Assembly: GCF_014645515.1 (NCBI RefSeq)
Contig: NZ_BMLW01000009.1
Location: 112,432-176,431 of the forward strand
Reading direction: 5' to 3'
Source of the DNA: Oceanobacillus neutriphilus
GTDB lineage: Bacteria; Bacillota; Bacilli; Bacillales; Amphibacillaceae
DNA length: 64,000 nt
The notes under the pieces are model-generated. The model was not told the origin of the DNA. It ran no database searches and saw only the letters and a list, made by a program, of their open reading frames with translations. Below are positions 16,058 to 23,678 of the stretch, piece after piece. The position numbers were made by a program, and so were the translations under genes. Every line of letters begins with the position of its first letter. The first letter of the stretch is position 1.

Positions 16058-17206
16058 TTACAATGAATAATTAGAGGCTTTTAAAGTAAGCTGCTTCACT
16101 TCTTCAACTGTCTTTGCTCCAGATAAAGCCATCGATACAGAAACCTCCTGTGCGAGATTGGCAAATAGCTTTTGGACACCTGCTTCGCCCTGCAGAGCCA
16201 GTGCATAGGCATAAGGGCGTCCAAGTAAAATTGCATCGGCACCCAGTGCCAGAGCCTTAATTACATCTGCTCCCCGGCGGATGCCGCTGTCAAAGAGAAG
16301 AGGGAAGTCTGGACCAACCGCTTTACGGATAGCCGGCAATGCCTCCAAACTTGGAATAATCCCGTCCATTTGTCTGCCGCCATGATTGGAAACAACAATC
16401 CCGTCGATCCCGGCTTCTATAGCCTGCTTTGCATCTTCCGGATGAAGGATCCCTTTTAAAAAGATTGGCAGATTTGTACGCTGACGTAATTCTGCTATGT
16501 TGTCCCAGTGAAGATGTGGATGATGCAGATTCTCGATAATAGAATCAATTTCATCCTGGCCTTCCTTCAATCCTTTTTGAAAAGCTGGATCCTGTACATA
16601 GTTGGCTTTTCCATATCCTTTTTTCAACGGGGAGTATTGATAGCGCATATCATCCTCCCGCCACCCGAGCATCACCGTATCGACAGTTACTACAATTGCT
16701 TCATATCCCGCTTTTTCTGCGCGCTCTGCCATGCTGTAGGAAATAGCATCATTATTTGACCAATACAATTGAAACCATTTAGGTCCTTCAGGTACAGCTT
16801 CTGAGACCTCTTCGATAGACCTGGCAGTAACGGTGCTTTGGATATATGGAATATTCATAGAGGCAGCCACCTTTGCAATGGCATAGTCGGGCTCCTCGTG
16901 AACCATTTTTAAATGACCGATGGGAGCCACCATAAATGGAAAAGTATATTCTTTTCCCAGAATACGAATGGATGTGTCCACCTGGGATACATTGCTTAAA
17001 CACCTTGGAATGATGGAATATTTCTCAAAGGCCGTTCGATTTTTTCTTAATGTTTCTTCCCCGCCGGCACCGGAGCGGATGTGGCCAAACACTTCTTCAG
17101 GTAAGGTATGCTTTGCCGCTGCTTCAAGCTGTTCAGGCCCGATAGGAAAAGAATCCTGTATGGTTATATGCTCTAAAAAAGAGCCTTTTTGTGATGATAC
17201 TGACAT
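16058..17206 (-). CDS. FMN-dependent alpha-hydroxy-acid oxidase (lactate oxidase-like)
   Basis: A 382-residue TIM-barrel flavoprotein of the L-lactate/glycolate oxidase family. The FMN region starts at PFMVAPIGHLKMVH, and the active-site SNHGGRQMDG holds the catalytic His at about 273, followed by ALGADAILLGRPY. Family members oxidise L-2-hydroxy acids to 2-oxo acids with O2 or another acceptor. It starts 15 bases after the metP stop with GGGGGT as ribosome site, so it is the third gene of a SAM-riboswitch operon, where a metQ lipoprotein would be expected. Position suggests a methionine-related hydroxy acid as substrate; that is inference. Confidence 0.88.
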   Translation of the reverse strand: MSVSSQKGSFLEHITIQDSFPIGPEQLEAAAKHTLPEEVFGHIRSGAGGEETLRKNRTAFEKYSIIPRCLSNVSQVDTSIRILGKEYTFPFMVAPIGHLKMVHEEPDYAIAKVAASMNIPYIQSTVTARSIEEVSEAVPEGPKWFQLYWSNNDAISYSMAERAEKAGYEAIVVTVDTVMLGWREDDMRYQYSPLKKGYGKANYVQDPAFQKGLKEGQDEIDSIIENLHHPHLHWDNIAELRQRTNLPIFLKGILHPEDAKQAIEAGIDGIVVSNHGGRQMDGIIPSLEALPAIRKAVGPDFPLLFDSGIRRGADVIKALALGADAILLGRPYAYALALQGEAGVQKLFANLAQEVSVSMALSGAKTVEEVKQLTLKASNYSL

Positions 17207-17221
17207 GTTTTTACCCCCGTT

Positions 17222-17884
17222 TTAATCTTTTTTCATTCGCGCCGCAAGCCGGTTTCCGATAGATTGAATACCCTGGACGATAATAATCAGAAGAATAACA
17301 GTGACGTACATCACATCTGTTTCATAGCGCAGATGTCCAAATCTGTATGCCAGGTCACCTAAGCCACCTGCACCAACCAGGCCGGCCATAGCTGTTGCCC
17401 CGATAAGACTGATCGTTGCAATGGTTAAAGCCAGTACGATTGCCGGTCTTGCTTCCCGAAGCATAACATTCCAAATGATTTGATGTGTCTTGATCCCCAT
17501 TGCACGGTATGCTTCAATGACACCTTGGTTTACCTCCAGCAGGGAAGATTCAATCAGTCTGGCTATATATGGAGCAGCATTAACTACGAGTGGTACAATA
17601 GCTCCTTCCACGCCAATAGAGGTGCCTACTATGAATTTGGTAAATGGAAGCATAAAAAATAAAAGAATAATAAACGGAATCGAACGAATGACGTTAATAA
17701 GTAAATTAAAAAACTGATAGACAAATTTATTTTGCAAAGGTTGTCCGGGACGTGTCAAAATTAAGATGATGGCTAAAATGATACCTATAAGTACTGAGAA
17801 AGCAAGAGAAATAGCAACCATTAGAAACGTATCTTTTATCGCTTCGTAAAATATTGGCAGCCATTGATCGATAAATGATTGCAT
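17222..17884 (-). CDS. metP: Methionine ABC transporter permease
   Basis: A 220-residue permease of the MetI/MetP family with five membrane segments. It carries the binding-protein-dependent transport loop EAYRAMGIKTHQIIWNVMLREARPAI and the family-typical GATAMAGLVGAGGLGDLAYR stretch. It starts one base after the metN stop, so the two are coupled. It lies behind a SAM-I riboswitch, which supports methionine as substrate. The usual metQ binding protein is missing from the operon and must be encoded elsewhere or replaced. Confidence 0.93.
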   Translation of the reverse strand: MQSFIDQWLPIFYEAIKDTFLMVAISLAFSVLIGIILAIILILTRPGQPLQNKFVYQFFNLLINVIRSIPFIILLFFMLPFTKFIVGTSIGVEGAIVPLVVNAAPYIARLIESSLLEVNQGVIEAYRAMGIKTHQIIWNVMLREARPAIVLALTIATISLIGATAMAGLVGAGGLGDLAYRFGHLRYETDVMYVTVILLIIIVQGIQSIGNRLAARMKKD

Positions 17885-17885
17885 A

Positions 17886-18905
17886 TTAGTTTACCCCCAA
17901 TTCTTCTATTTCTACGCCTTGTTCCTGCAAGAAAGAGAGTGATTGTTCTACCTGATGATCATTGCCGATTAAATGAACAACGAGATTACCGACGATACCA
18001 TTTTTTAATTCGATAATATTCGCTGACAGGATATTCGGTTCTACATAAAATTGCTGTGTAACCTTTGAGAGCAGCGGCTGCCCTGTATTTTCCCCTAAGA
18101 AGGTCAGACGAACGACTCTTCCTCCCAATTTCAATTCATCAACCAGACGATCAGATAACTTCCGCTGTGAAATCGTATTGAGGAATTTTTTTGTGGTCGA
18201 CTGCTGCGGCTTTGTAAATAATTCAATCGTAGAGCCTTGTTCAATAAGATTTCCATTTTCAATAACATATACATAATCGCATATTTTTTGAATAACATTC
18301 ATCTCATGTGTGATTAAAAGGATCGTAATCCCGAGCTCTGCATTAATTTTTAATAATAGTTCGAGAATGGAATTGGTTGTTTCCGGATCTAATGCACTGG
18401 TTGCTTCATCACTCAGGAGCACTTGGGGTTCCTGAGAAAGTGCTCTTGCAATAGCTACACGCTGCTTTTGACCGCCGGAAAGCTGAGCAGGGTAAGAATC
18501 TTTTTTCTCAACTAAATCAACAATTTCCAAGTATTTAACAACCCGTTCAGCAATTTTTGATTTCGGTACACCCAGTAATTTTAGAGGGATTGCAATATTG
18601 TCATAGACGGTAGCTGTTTTTAATAAATTAAAATGCTGAAATATCATGCCGACCTTTTGCCTTGTCTGCCGAAGCTTTTCCTTAGATAATTTTGTTAAAT
18701 CAATTCCGTCAATCCATACCTTTCCCTTGGATGGTGTTTCCAGTAAATTGACACAACGAATTAATGTACTTTTTCCTGCACCGCTATAACCGATAACGCC
18801 ATGGATTTCTCCTTTATTGACAGAAATCGTCACGTTGTCTAATGCAGTAACATCTTTTCCTTTTTTGGACGGGAAAACTTTTGTGACATTTTCTAACTTG
18901 ATCAT
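17886..18905 (-). CDS. metN: Methionine ABC transporter ATP-binding protein
   Basis: A 339-residue ATPase: Walker A GYSGAGKST, Q-loop, signature LSGGQKQR, Walker B LLSDEATSALDP and H-loop THEMN. The C-terminal NIL regulatory domain (about 265-339) binds methionine for transinhibition in the E. coli homologue. The first gene after the riboswitch, it is expressed when SAM is low. A methionine importer is the clear assignment. Confidence 0.95.
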   Translation of the reverse strand: MIKLENVTKVFPSKKGKDVTALDNVTISVNKGEIHGVIGYSGAGKSTLIRCVNLLETPSKGKVWIDGIDLTKLSKEKLRQTRQKVGMIFQHFNLLKTATVYDNIAIPLKLLGVPKSKIAERVVKYLEIVDLVEKKDSYPAQLSGGQKQRVAIARALSQEPQVLLSDEATSALDPETTNSILELLLKINAELGITILLITHEMNVIQKICDYVYVIENGNLIEQGSTIELFTKPQQSTTKKFLNTISQRKLSDRLVDELKLGGRVVRLTFLGENTGQPLLSKVTQQFYVEPNILSANIIELKNGIVGNLVVHLIGNDHQVEQSLSFLQEQGVEIEELGVN

Positions 18906-18972
18906 TGATGTTCTTCCTGCCTTTCTATTTTTAAGCGGCGGATGCGCTTTTAATCAATACTTGTACAATTCA

Positions 18973-19004
18973 TAAAAAGAGCCTCTCTGGCGAAAGAGAG
19001 GCTC
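18973..19004 (-). terminator. Terminator of the SAM riboswitch expression platform
   Basis: GAGCCTCTCT (18979-18988) pairs perfectly with AGAGAGGCTC (18995-19004); on the minus strand it is followed by a T-rich run. It lies between the aptamer and metN and should form when SAM is bound. Confidence 0.9.
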
Positions 19005-19025
19005 GAAAACATAGATTTATTTTCT

Positions 19026-19123
19026 GCTCTCATCTTTCAAGACGGATGTCTTGCTGGAATTAGCACCTTTTTAAGGTTGCCGAGCTTCAACGGGCCAGTC
19101 CCTCAGCTACTCTGGATAAGAGA
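19026..19123 (-). ncRNA. SAM-I (S-box) riboswitch
   Basis: Read on the minus strand, the order is CTCTTATCC (P1 5' arm), GAGGGACTGGCCC, GAAGCTCGGCAACC, a P3/P4 region with GGTGCTAATTCC, and GATGAGAG closing P1. These are the conserved blocks of the S-box aptamer. A terminator hairpin lies 22 bases downstream, before metN. It controls metN-metP-hydroxy-acid oxidase by premature termination at high SAM. Confidence 0.96.
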
Positions 19124-19151
19124 TATAGTATTTATAGAATTGTATTATTTA

Positions 19152-19180
19152 AAAATATCCTATTTTACAGGTTTCGTCAA
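19152..19180 (-). promoter_or_regulatory. Promoter of the riboswitch operon
   Basis: On the minus strand TTGACG (19180-19175) and TATTTT (19157-19152) have a 17-base spacer. They lie just after the aminotransferase stop, so metN is transcribed independently of the gene at 19184. Confidence 0.6.
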
Positions 19181-19183
19181 TGC

Positions 19184-20353
19184 TTATTTTTGAAATAAAT
19201 CAAGTTTTTCAATACGTCTGATTGCTTCACGAATCCGCTCGTCTTCCACCAATAACCCGACACGTATATAGCCTTCTCCGGTTTTTCCGAAACCATTACC
19301 GGCAGCAACAGCGACCTTTGCTTCCTCTAATAAGTAATCCGCAAATTCTTCACTTGTAAATGCTGCCGGTACCGGGAGCCAGGCAAAGAAGGAGCCTTTT
19401 GGGGCAGTTACCTCCCAGCCGATGCGTTTGCATTCTTCCATTAAAACATTTCTGCGTTGTTCATAAAGCTTTACAAGAGAGGTGACGCAGCTTTGATCAC
19501 CTGATAATGCTTCGGCAGCAGCTTTTTGAATAGCAGGAAAAAGACTGACAAATAAATGATCCTGCAGAATATTGATGGCTTCAATCATATCTTTATTTCC
19601 GGCAGCAAAACCGACGCGCCATCCTGCCATATTATAGGTTTTAGAGAGGGTGTACAGCTCAACACCAACATCTTTTGCACCTTCTGCTTGCAGGAAGCTA
19701 ACCGGCTGATAATCGTCAAAACCGATTGCGCCATATGCAAAATCATGGATAATGCCAATTTCATTTTCACGGGCTAATGCAACAGTTTCTTCAAAAAATT
19801 CCTTTGTTGCAACTGCTCCGGTCGGGTTATTCGGATAGTTGAGATATAATAGCTTAGCAAGTTTCTTCTGTTCATCTGTTAAGGCTGTATAATCCGGTAA
19901 AAAATCGTTTTCTTCTAATAATGGAAAAGTATCATAAGTAACATCTGCTAATGGGACGCTGGACAGGTAATCCGGGTATCCAGGGTCGGGTAAGAGCATT
20001 AATTCACCTTTATCCATTAGAGCTAAAGGGAGTTCTACTAAGCCGATTTTACTGCCGAATAAAATAGCAATCTCTGTATCGGGATCTAAATCGACATCAT
20101 ACTCTCTTTTATAAAATGCTGCAGCGGCCTGCTTTAATTCATCTGTACCGCGGAAAGGAGAGTATTTATGTGTAACAGGATTTTCAACACTTTCCTGAAG
20201 GGCACGGATAATATGCGGTGGTGTCGGCTGATCCGGATTTCCTTGCCCCAGGTTAATAATATCTCTTCCTTCTGCGATTGCAGCAGCTACTTTACCGGCA
20301 AGTGATGCAAAGAACTGGGAAGGAAGCTGTTCTACACGTTGGGATAGTTTCAT
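19184..20353 (-). CDS. mtnE: PLP-dependent aminotransferase, MtnE-like
   Basis: A 389-residue fold-type I aminotransferase. It has INLGQGNPDQPTP near the start, LLPDPGYPDY, YLNYPNNPTGA, HDFAYGAIGFD and the PLP-lysine segment YTLSKTYNMAGWRVGFA. The whole pattern is very close to MtnE (YkrV), the methionine-salvage enzyme that transaminates 4-methylthio-2-oxobutanoate to methionine. The neighbouring SAM-riboswitch operon with a methionine transporter supports this. GAGGT is the ribosome site. A wider-specificity aminotransferase of the same subfamily is the alternative. Confidence 0.8.
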   Translation of the reverse strand: MKLSQRVEQLPSQFFASLAGKVAAAIAEGRDIINLGQGNPDQPTPPHIIRALQESVENPVTHKYSPFRGTDELKQAAAAFYKREYDVDLDPDTEIAILFGSKIGLVELPLALMDKGELMLLPDPGYPDYLSSVPLADVTYDTFPLLEENDFLPDYTALTDEQKKLAKLLYLNYPNNPTGAVATKEFFEETVALARENEIGIIHDFAYGAIGFDDYQPVSFLQAEGAKDVGVELYTLSKTYNMAGWRVGFAAGNKDMIEAINILQDHLFVSLFPAIQKAAAEALSGDQSCVTSLVKLYEQRRNVLMEECKRIGWEVTAPKGSFFAWLPVPAAFTSEEFADYLLEEAKVAVAAGNGFGKTGEGYIRVGLLVEDERIREAIRRIEKLDLFQK

Positions 20354-20403
20354 TATTTATCTACCTCTTTACATTATGATTTGTAAATGTTTTCTCAGTC
20401 TAA

Positions 20404-20427
20404 CAGGCATAGGAGTCCTCCTGCCTG
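20404..20427. other. Hairpin in the mtnE-brnQ divergent region
   Basis: CAGGC.TAGGAG and CTCCT.GCCTG form an almost perfect 24-base hairpin without a T tract. It lies in the 305-base gap between divergent mtnE and brnQ, about 50 bases upstream of the mtnE start. The rest of the gap is AT-rich and I see no further named element in it. Confidence 0.4.
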
Positions 20428-20658
20428 AATGAAATTTCACTTTATAATTATATATAATAGTATAAGTTTGCAGAGAGATTGTCTATCAAAAAAAGATAAG
20501 ATTTTAGCAGCTACTTGTGGAATATTTTTCTAATTGCGCTATTCCCCTGCTTTCCATTGCATTTCATATTTTAAAGTAGTAAGATAGAAATCGTGTCAAA
20601 TTATGTTAAATAATTAGATAATTCCAATAACTATAGGTTTGGAAGTAGGAGGAATAAA

Positions 20659-21996
20659 ATGAATACCAAACTGCGTATAGGTAATTATTTAGCGATTGCA
20701 TTTATGTTATTTGCTTTATTTTTTGGAGCGGGGAACCTGATTTTTCCAGCTCAACTGGGGCAGTTATCAGGAGATAATATTACCCCGGCTACGATTGGCT
20801 TTTTAATAACCGGAGTAGGATTGCCTTTTCTCGGTATTATGGCAATGGGCTTCTCTGGAAAAAATAATTTGCAGGAGCTTGCGAGCCGTGTTCATCCTGT
20901 TTATGGTCTAGCATTTACTGCATTACTTTACTTAACGATTGGACCATTCTTTGCAGCTCCAAGAACAGGAACTGTTGCTTATGAAGTTGGTATTGCTCCA
21001 TATGTAAGTGAAGGAGCACAATCAACAGTTCTTTTGATTTTTACAGGAGCTTTTTTCTTAATCGCCCTGCTTTTCTCGTTATTCCCATCTAAAATTGTTG
21101 ATAATATTGGGAAGTTTTTGGCGCCGGCGCTGGTGGTTCTGCTGTTTATTTTATTAGCAGTCGCCTTTTTTAATCCAATGGGATCTATTCAATCTCCGGA
21201 TGAAACGTATCAATCGTCAGCCTTTTTTCTTGGCTTTTTAGAAGGTTACAATACGATGGATGCCTTGGCTGCGCTCGTATTTGGTATTATTATTATTAAT
21301 GTTATCAAAGGATTTGGTATTACCGATAATAATCAAATTCTTTCTGCTGTTACTAAAATTGGTTTAACGTCTACAGCGCTGCTGGTTATTATCTATGTAG
21401 GAATCTCTTATCTAGGTGCAACAAGTGTGACAGAGTTAGGGATATTTGAAAATGGGGGACCTGTACTAAGTGGTGCGGCAGCCTATTATTTCGGTACATT
21501 GGGAACGATTTTGCTGGCTGCTATTATTATATTAGCTTGTTTGACCACTGCTATTGGTCTGATTACAGCCAATGCGGAGTATTTCCATACCTTAATTCCT
21601 GCGATTGCTTATAAGCCATGGGTCTTTTTCTTTTCCATTTTAACATTTGTGATAGCTAACTTTGGTTTAGAAAATATTATTTCTTTCTCTACACCAGTGC
21701 TCATGTTCTTATATCCGCTGGCGATGGTGTTAGTATTATTGACGTTTGTATCACCGTTTTTCAAGCATTCCCGTATTGTGTATATACCAACTATTGCAGT
21801 TACGTTTATATTTAGTATTATTGACGGGCTCGTAGCACTTTTTAAGTCTTTAGATCTGGGACTTCCGGAATGGTTAACTGCGATTGTAAAAACGCTTGAA
21901 GGTGCCTTGCCGCTCTATGCAGAAGGTTTGGGCTGGCTGTTGCCAGCTGCAGTTGTAGCGGTGATTATGATTGTTATTGCAAAAGTGAAAAGATAA
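20659..21996 (+). CDS. brnQ: Branched-chain amino acid transport system II carrier protein
   Basis: A 445-residue protein of the LIVCS family with about twelve membrane segments. The N-terminal landmark FALFFGAGNLIFPAQLG is diagnostic, as are PRTGTVAYEVG and the GFLEGYNTMDALAALVFG segment. It imports leucine, isoleucine and valine with Na+ or H+. GTAGGAGGA is the ribosome site. Single gene followed by a terminator. Confidence 0.93.
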   Translation: MNTKLRIGNYLAIAFMLFALFFGAGNLIFPAQLGQLSGDNITPATIGFLITGVGLPFLGIMAMGFSGKNNLQELASRVHPVYGLAFTALLYLTIGPFFAAPRTGTVAYEVGIAPYVSEGAQSTVLLIFTGAFFLIALLFSLFPSKIVDNIGKFLAPALVVLLFILLAVAFFNPMGSIQSPDETYQSSAFFLGFLEGYNTMDALAALVFGIIIINVIKGFGITDNNQILSAVTKIGLTSTALLVIIYVGISYLGATSVTELGIFENGGPVLSGAAAYYFGTLGTILLAAIIILACLTTAIGLITANAEYFHTLIPAIAYKPWVFFFSILTFVIANFGLENIISFSTPVLMFLYPLAMVLVLLTFVSPFFKHSRIVYIPTIAVTFIFSIIDGLVALFKSLDLGLPEWLTAIVKTLEGALPLYAEGLGWLLPAAVVAVIMIVIAKVKR

Positions 21997-22000
21997 ATAA

Positions 22001-22044
22001 AAAACCTGACTGTTAGATGAAAAATCTTTCAGTCAGGTTTTTTT
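22001..22044. terminator. Bidirectional terminator between brnQ and the TetR gene
   Basis: AACCTGACTG (22003-22012) pairs with CAGTCAGGTT (22030-22039) and is followed by T7; A-rich sequence on the other side allows use in both directions. One arm lies within the last codons of the TetR gene. Confidence 0.88.
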
Positions 22045-22628
22045 ATCTCTCCATTGCCTGCAATACCGTAGAAGAACAGCTTCATTAGTTCTTCTGTTAA
22101 AGGAACAAGCTGCTCGATAGCGTCTCCTTTTTGTAAATAATCGGTAAACATCTGCAGGTAGACGAAGATGGCTGCATCACTGATACCAGGATCAATAAAG
22201 CCTTCATCTCTGCCTTGCTGAACGAGCTGCATCATTGCAGGCAGTGCTTTTTCTTGATAAAGGTGTTCAATAAAATTTCCAGGTATTTTGTATTGGTCCA
22301 TCATATAGTTGGAAAATTCTTCGTGTAAACCATTTACAGTTTGTGCCTCAGAAAATATAAACTGCTTCATTTTTTCTTCGTATGATATCGGCTCTTCAAT
22401 TAGTTTATGGTATTTTTCCCATGTTTGATTCACAAAGTAAATAAGTGCTTCATACAATAACTTTTCTTTGCTCTCAAAATAATTATAAATAGTTACCTGT
22501 GAAACATTTGCTTCCTTCGCTATCTTTGAGATGGAAACTTTTTTGATGCCATCCTTTTGAAAGAGTGTTGTACTTGTATTTAAAATCATTTCTTTTTTCA
22601 TCGATGTTCTGCGTTCAAAACCATCCAT
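22029..22628 (-). CDS. TetR/AcrR-family transcriptional regulator
   Basis: A 199-residue repressor with an N-terminal TetR helix-turn-helix (about 12-58; ILNTSTTLFQKDGIKKVSISKIAKEANVSQVTIYNYFESKEKLL) and a helical ligand-binding C-terminus. It is divergent from an ABC exporter, and two perfect TGAAATAT-N10-ATATTTCA operators sit between them. It therefore almost certainly represses both itself and the exporter, with release by an exporter substrate. GGAGGTGG is the ribosome site. Confidence 0.92.
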   Translation of the reverse strand: MDGFERRTSMKKEMILNTSTTLFQKDGIKKVSISKIAKEANVSQVTIYNYFESKEKLLYEALIYFVNQTWEKYHKLIEEPISYEEKMKQFIFSEAQTVNGLHEEFSNYMMDQYKIPGNFIEHLYQEKALPAMMQLVQQGRDEGFIDPGISDAAIFVYLQMFTDYLQKGDAIEQLVPLTEELMKLFFYGIAGNGEIKKPD

Positions 22629-22667
22629 AGCTTGCCACCTCCATCTTTATCATATCATATTTAAAAA

Positions 22668-22693
22668 TGAAATATAAACATATTAATATTTCA
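22668..22693. promoter_or_regulatory. TetR operator 1
   Basis: TGAAATAT (22668-22675), ten bases, ATATTTCA (22686-22693). It is the perfect dyad nearer the TetR gene and ends 7 bases before the -35 box of the exporter promoter. Confidence 0.75.
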
Positions 22694-22700
22694 AAACTTA

Positions 22701-22729
22701 TTGACCTGAGATGATTTTATCTATATTAT
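22701..22729 (+). promoter_or_regulatory. Promoter of the TetR-controlled ABC exporter
   Basis: TTGACC (22701-22706), a 17-base spacer and TATTAT (22724-22729) form a near-consensus sigma-A promoter, framed exactly by the two operators. Confidence 0.8.
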
Positions 22730-22754
22730 GAAATATATAAGGTTAAATATTTCA
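22729..22754. promoter_or_regulatory. TetR operator 2
   Basis: TGAAATAT (22729-22736), ten bases, ATATTTCA (22747-22754). It overlaps the last base of the -10 box, covers the transcription start, and lies 61 bases from operator 1. Confidence 0.75.
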
Positions 22755-22775
22755 AAACTTTCGGGAGGTTTTCTT

Positions 22776-23678
22776 ATGTCTGTGCTTCAGCTGGATAGAA
22801 TATCGAAAAAATTTGGCGATTTTCAAGCGCTGGATCAAGTGTCAATGGAATTAAATGAAGGGGAAATTTATGGGTTTATTGGACCTAATGGTGCGGGAAA
22901 GTCAACAACGATACGTATTTTATTGGGAATGCTAAAGGCAACGGGTGGACGTGCAACCTTATTTGGTAAAGATGTCTGGAAGGATGCAGCAGAAGTTCAT
23001 AAACGTTGTGCTTATGTGCCTGGTGATGTATATGTATGGCCCAATTTAACTGGCGGAGAAGTGATTGATGTTCTTCTGAAAATGAATGGGAGCTATTCAA
23101 AGAAGAAGCGTGATGAATGGGTGGAAAGATTTCAGTTTGATCCAACCAAGAAAGCAAGGTCTTATTCGAAGGGGAATCGGCAAAAAATTGCTTTGATTGC
23201 TGCTTTTGCTTCAGAAGCTGATTTATTTATTTTGGATGAGCCGACTTCTGGTCTTGATCCTTTAATGGAGCATACCTTTCAGCAGAGTGTCAGAGAAGTA
23301 AAGGAAGCAGGAAAGACAGTTCTTTTGTCCAGTCATATTTTATCGGAAGTGGAGAAGCTTTGTGATCGTGTTGCGATTATTCGCAAAGGAAAAATCATTG
23401 AAAGAGGGACGCTGGATGATTTGAGGCATTTAACAAGGATGCAAATACAGGTGGAAACAAGAGAAGCTCCAGAAGGGTTGACAAAGCTGTCCGGCGTGCA
23501 TCAGCTGGAAGAATCAGGAAGGTGGATTTCCTTTCAGGCAGACACAGACCATATGGAGGAAATTATCAACTATTTAAATAAATATGGTGTGCGGAAAATG
23601 GAGAGTACACCGCCAACATTAGAAGATTTATTTATGCGTCACTATAAGGAACGAAGCAGTGAGGAGAGTGCGCAATGA
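22776..23678 (+). CDS. ABC exporter ATP-binding protein
   Basis: A 300-residue ATPase: Walker A GPNGAGKST, signature YSKGNRQKIALIAA, Walker B ILDEPTSGLDP, H-loop SSHILSEVE and a regulatory C-terminal extension. ATG 22776 has GGGAGG 8 bases upstream. An earlier in-frame ATG at 22728 lies in the promoter/operator and is rejected. It overlaps the permease start by 4 bases. With the large permease it resembles tetronasin/multidrug-type exporters. Confidence 0.9.
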   Translation: MSVLQLDRISKKFGDFQALDQVSMELNEGEIYGFIGPNGAGKSTTIRILLGMLKATGGRATLFGKDVWKDAAEVHKRCAYVPGDVYVWPNLTGGEVIDVLLKMNGSYSKKKRDEWVERFQFDPTKKARSYSKGNRQKIALIAAFASEADLFILDEPTSGLDPLMEHTFQQSVREVKEAGKTVLLSSHILSEVEKLCDRVAIIRKGKIIERGTLDDLRHLTRMQIQVETREAPEGLTKLSGVHQLEESGRWISFQADTDHMEEIINYLNKYGVRKMESTPPTLEDLFMRHYKERSSEESAQ

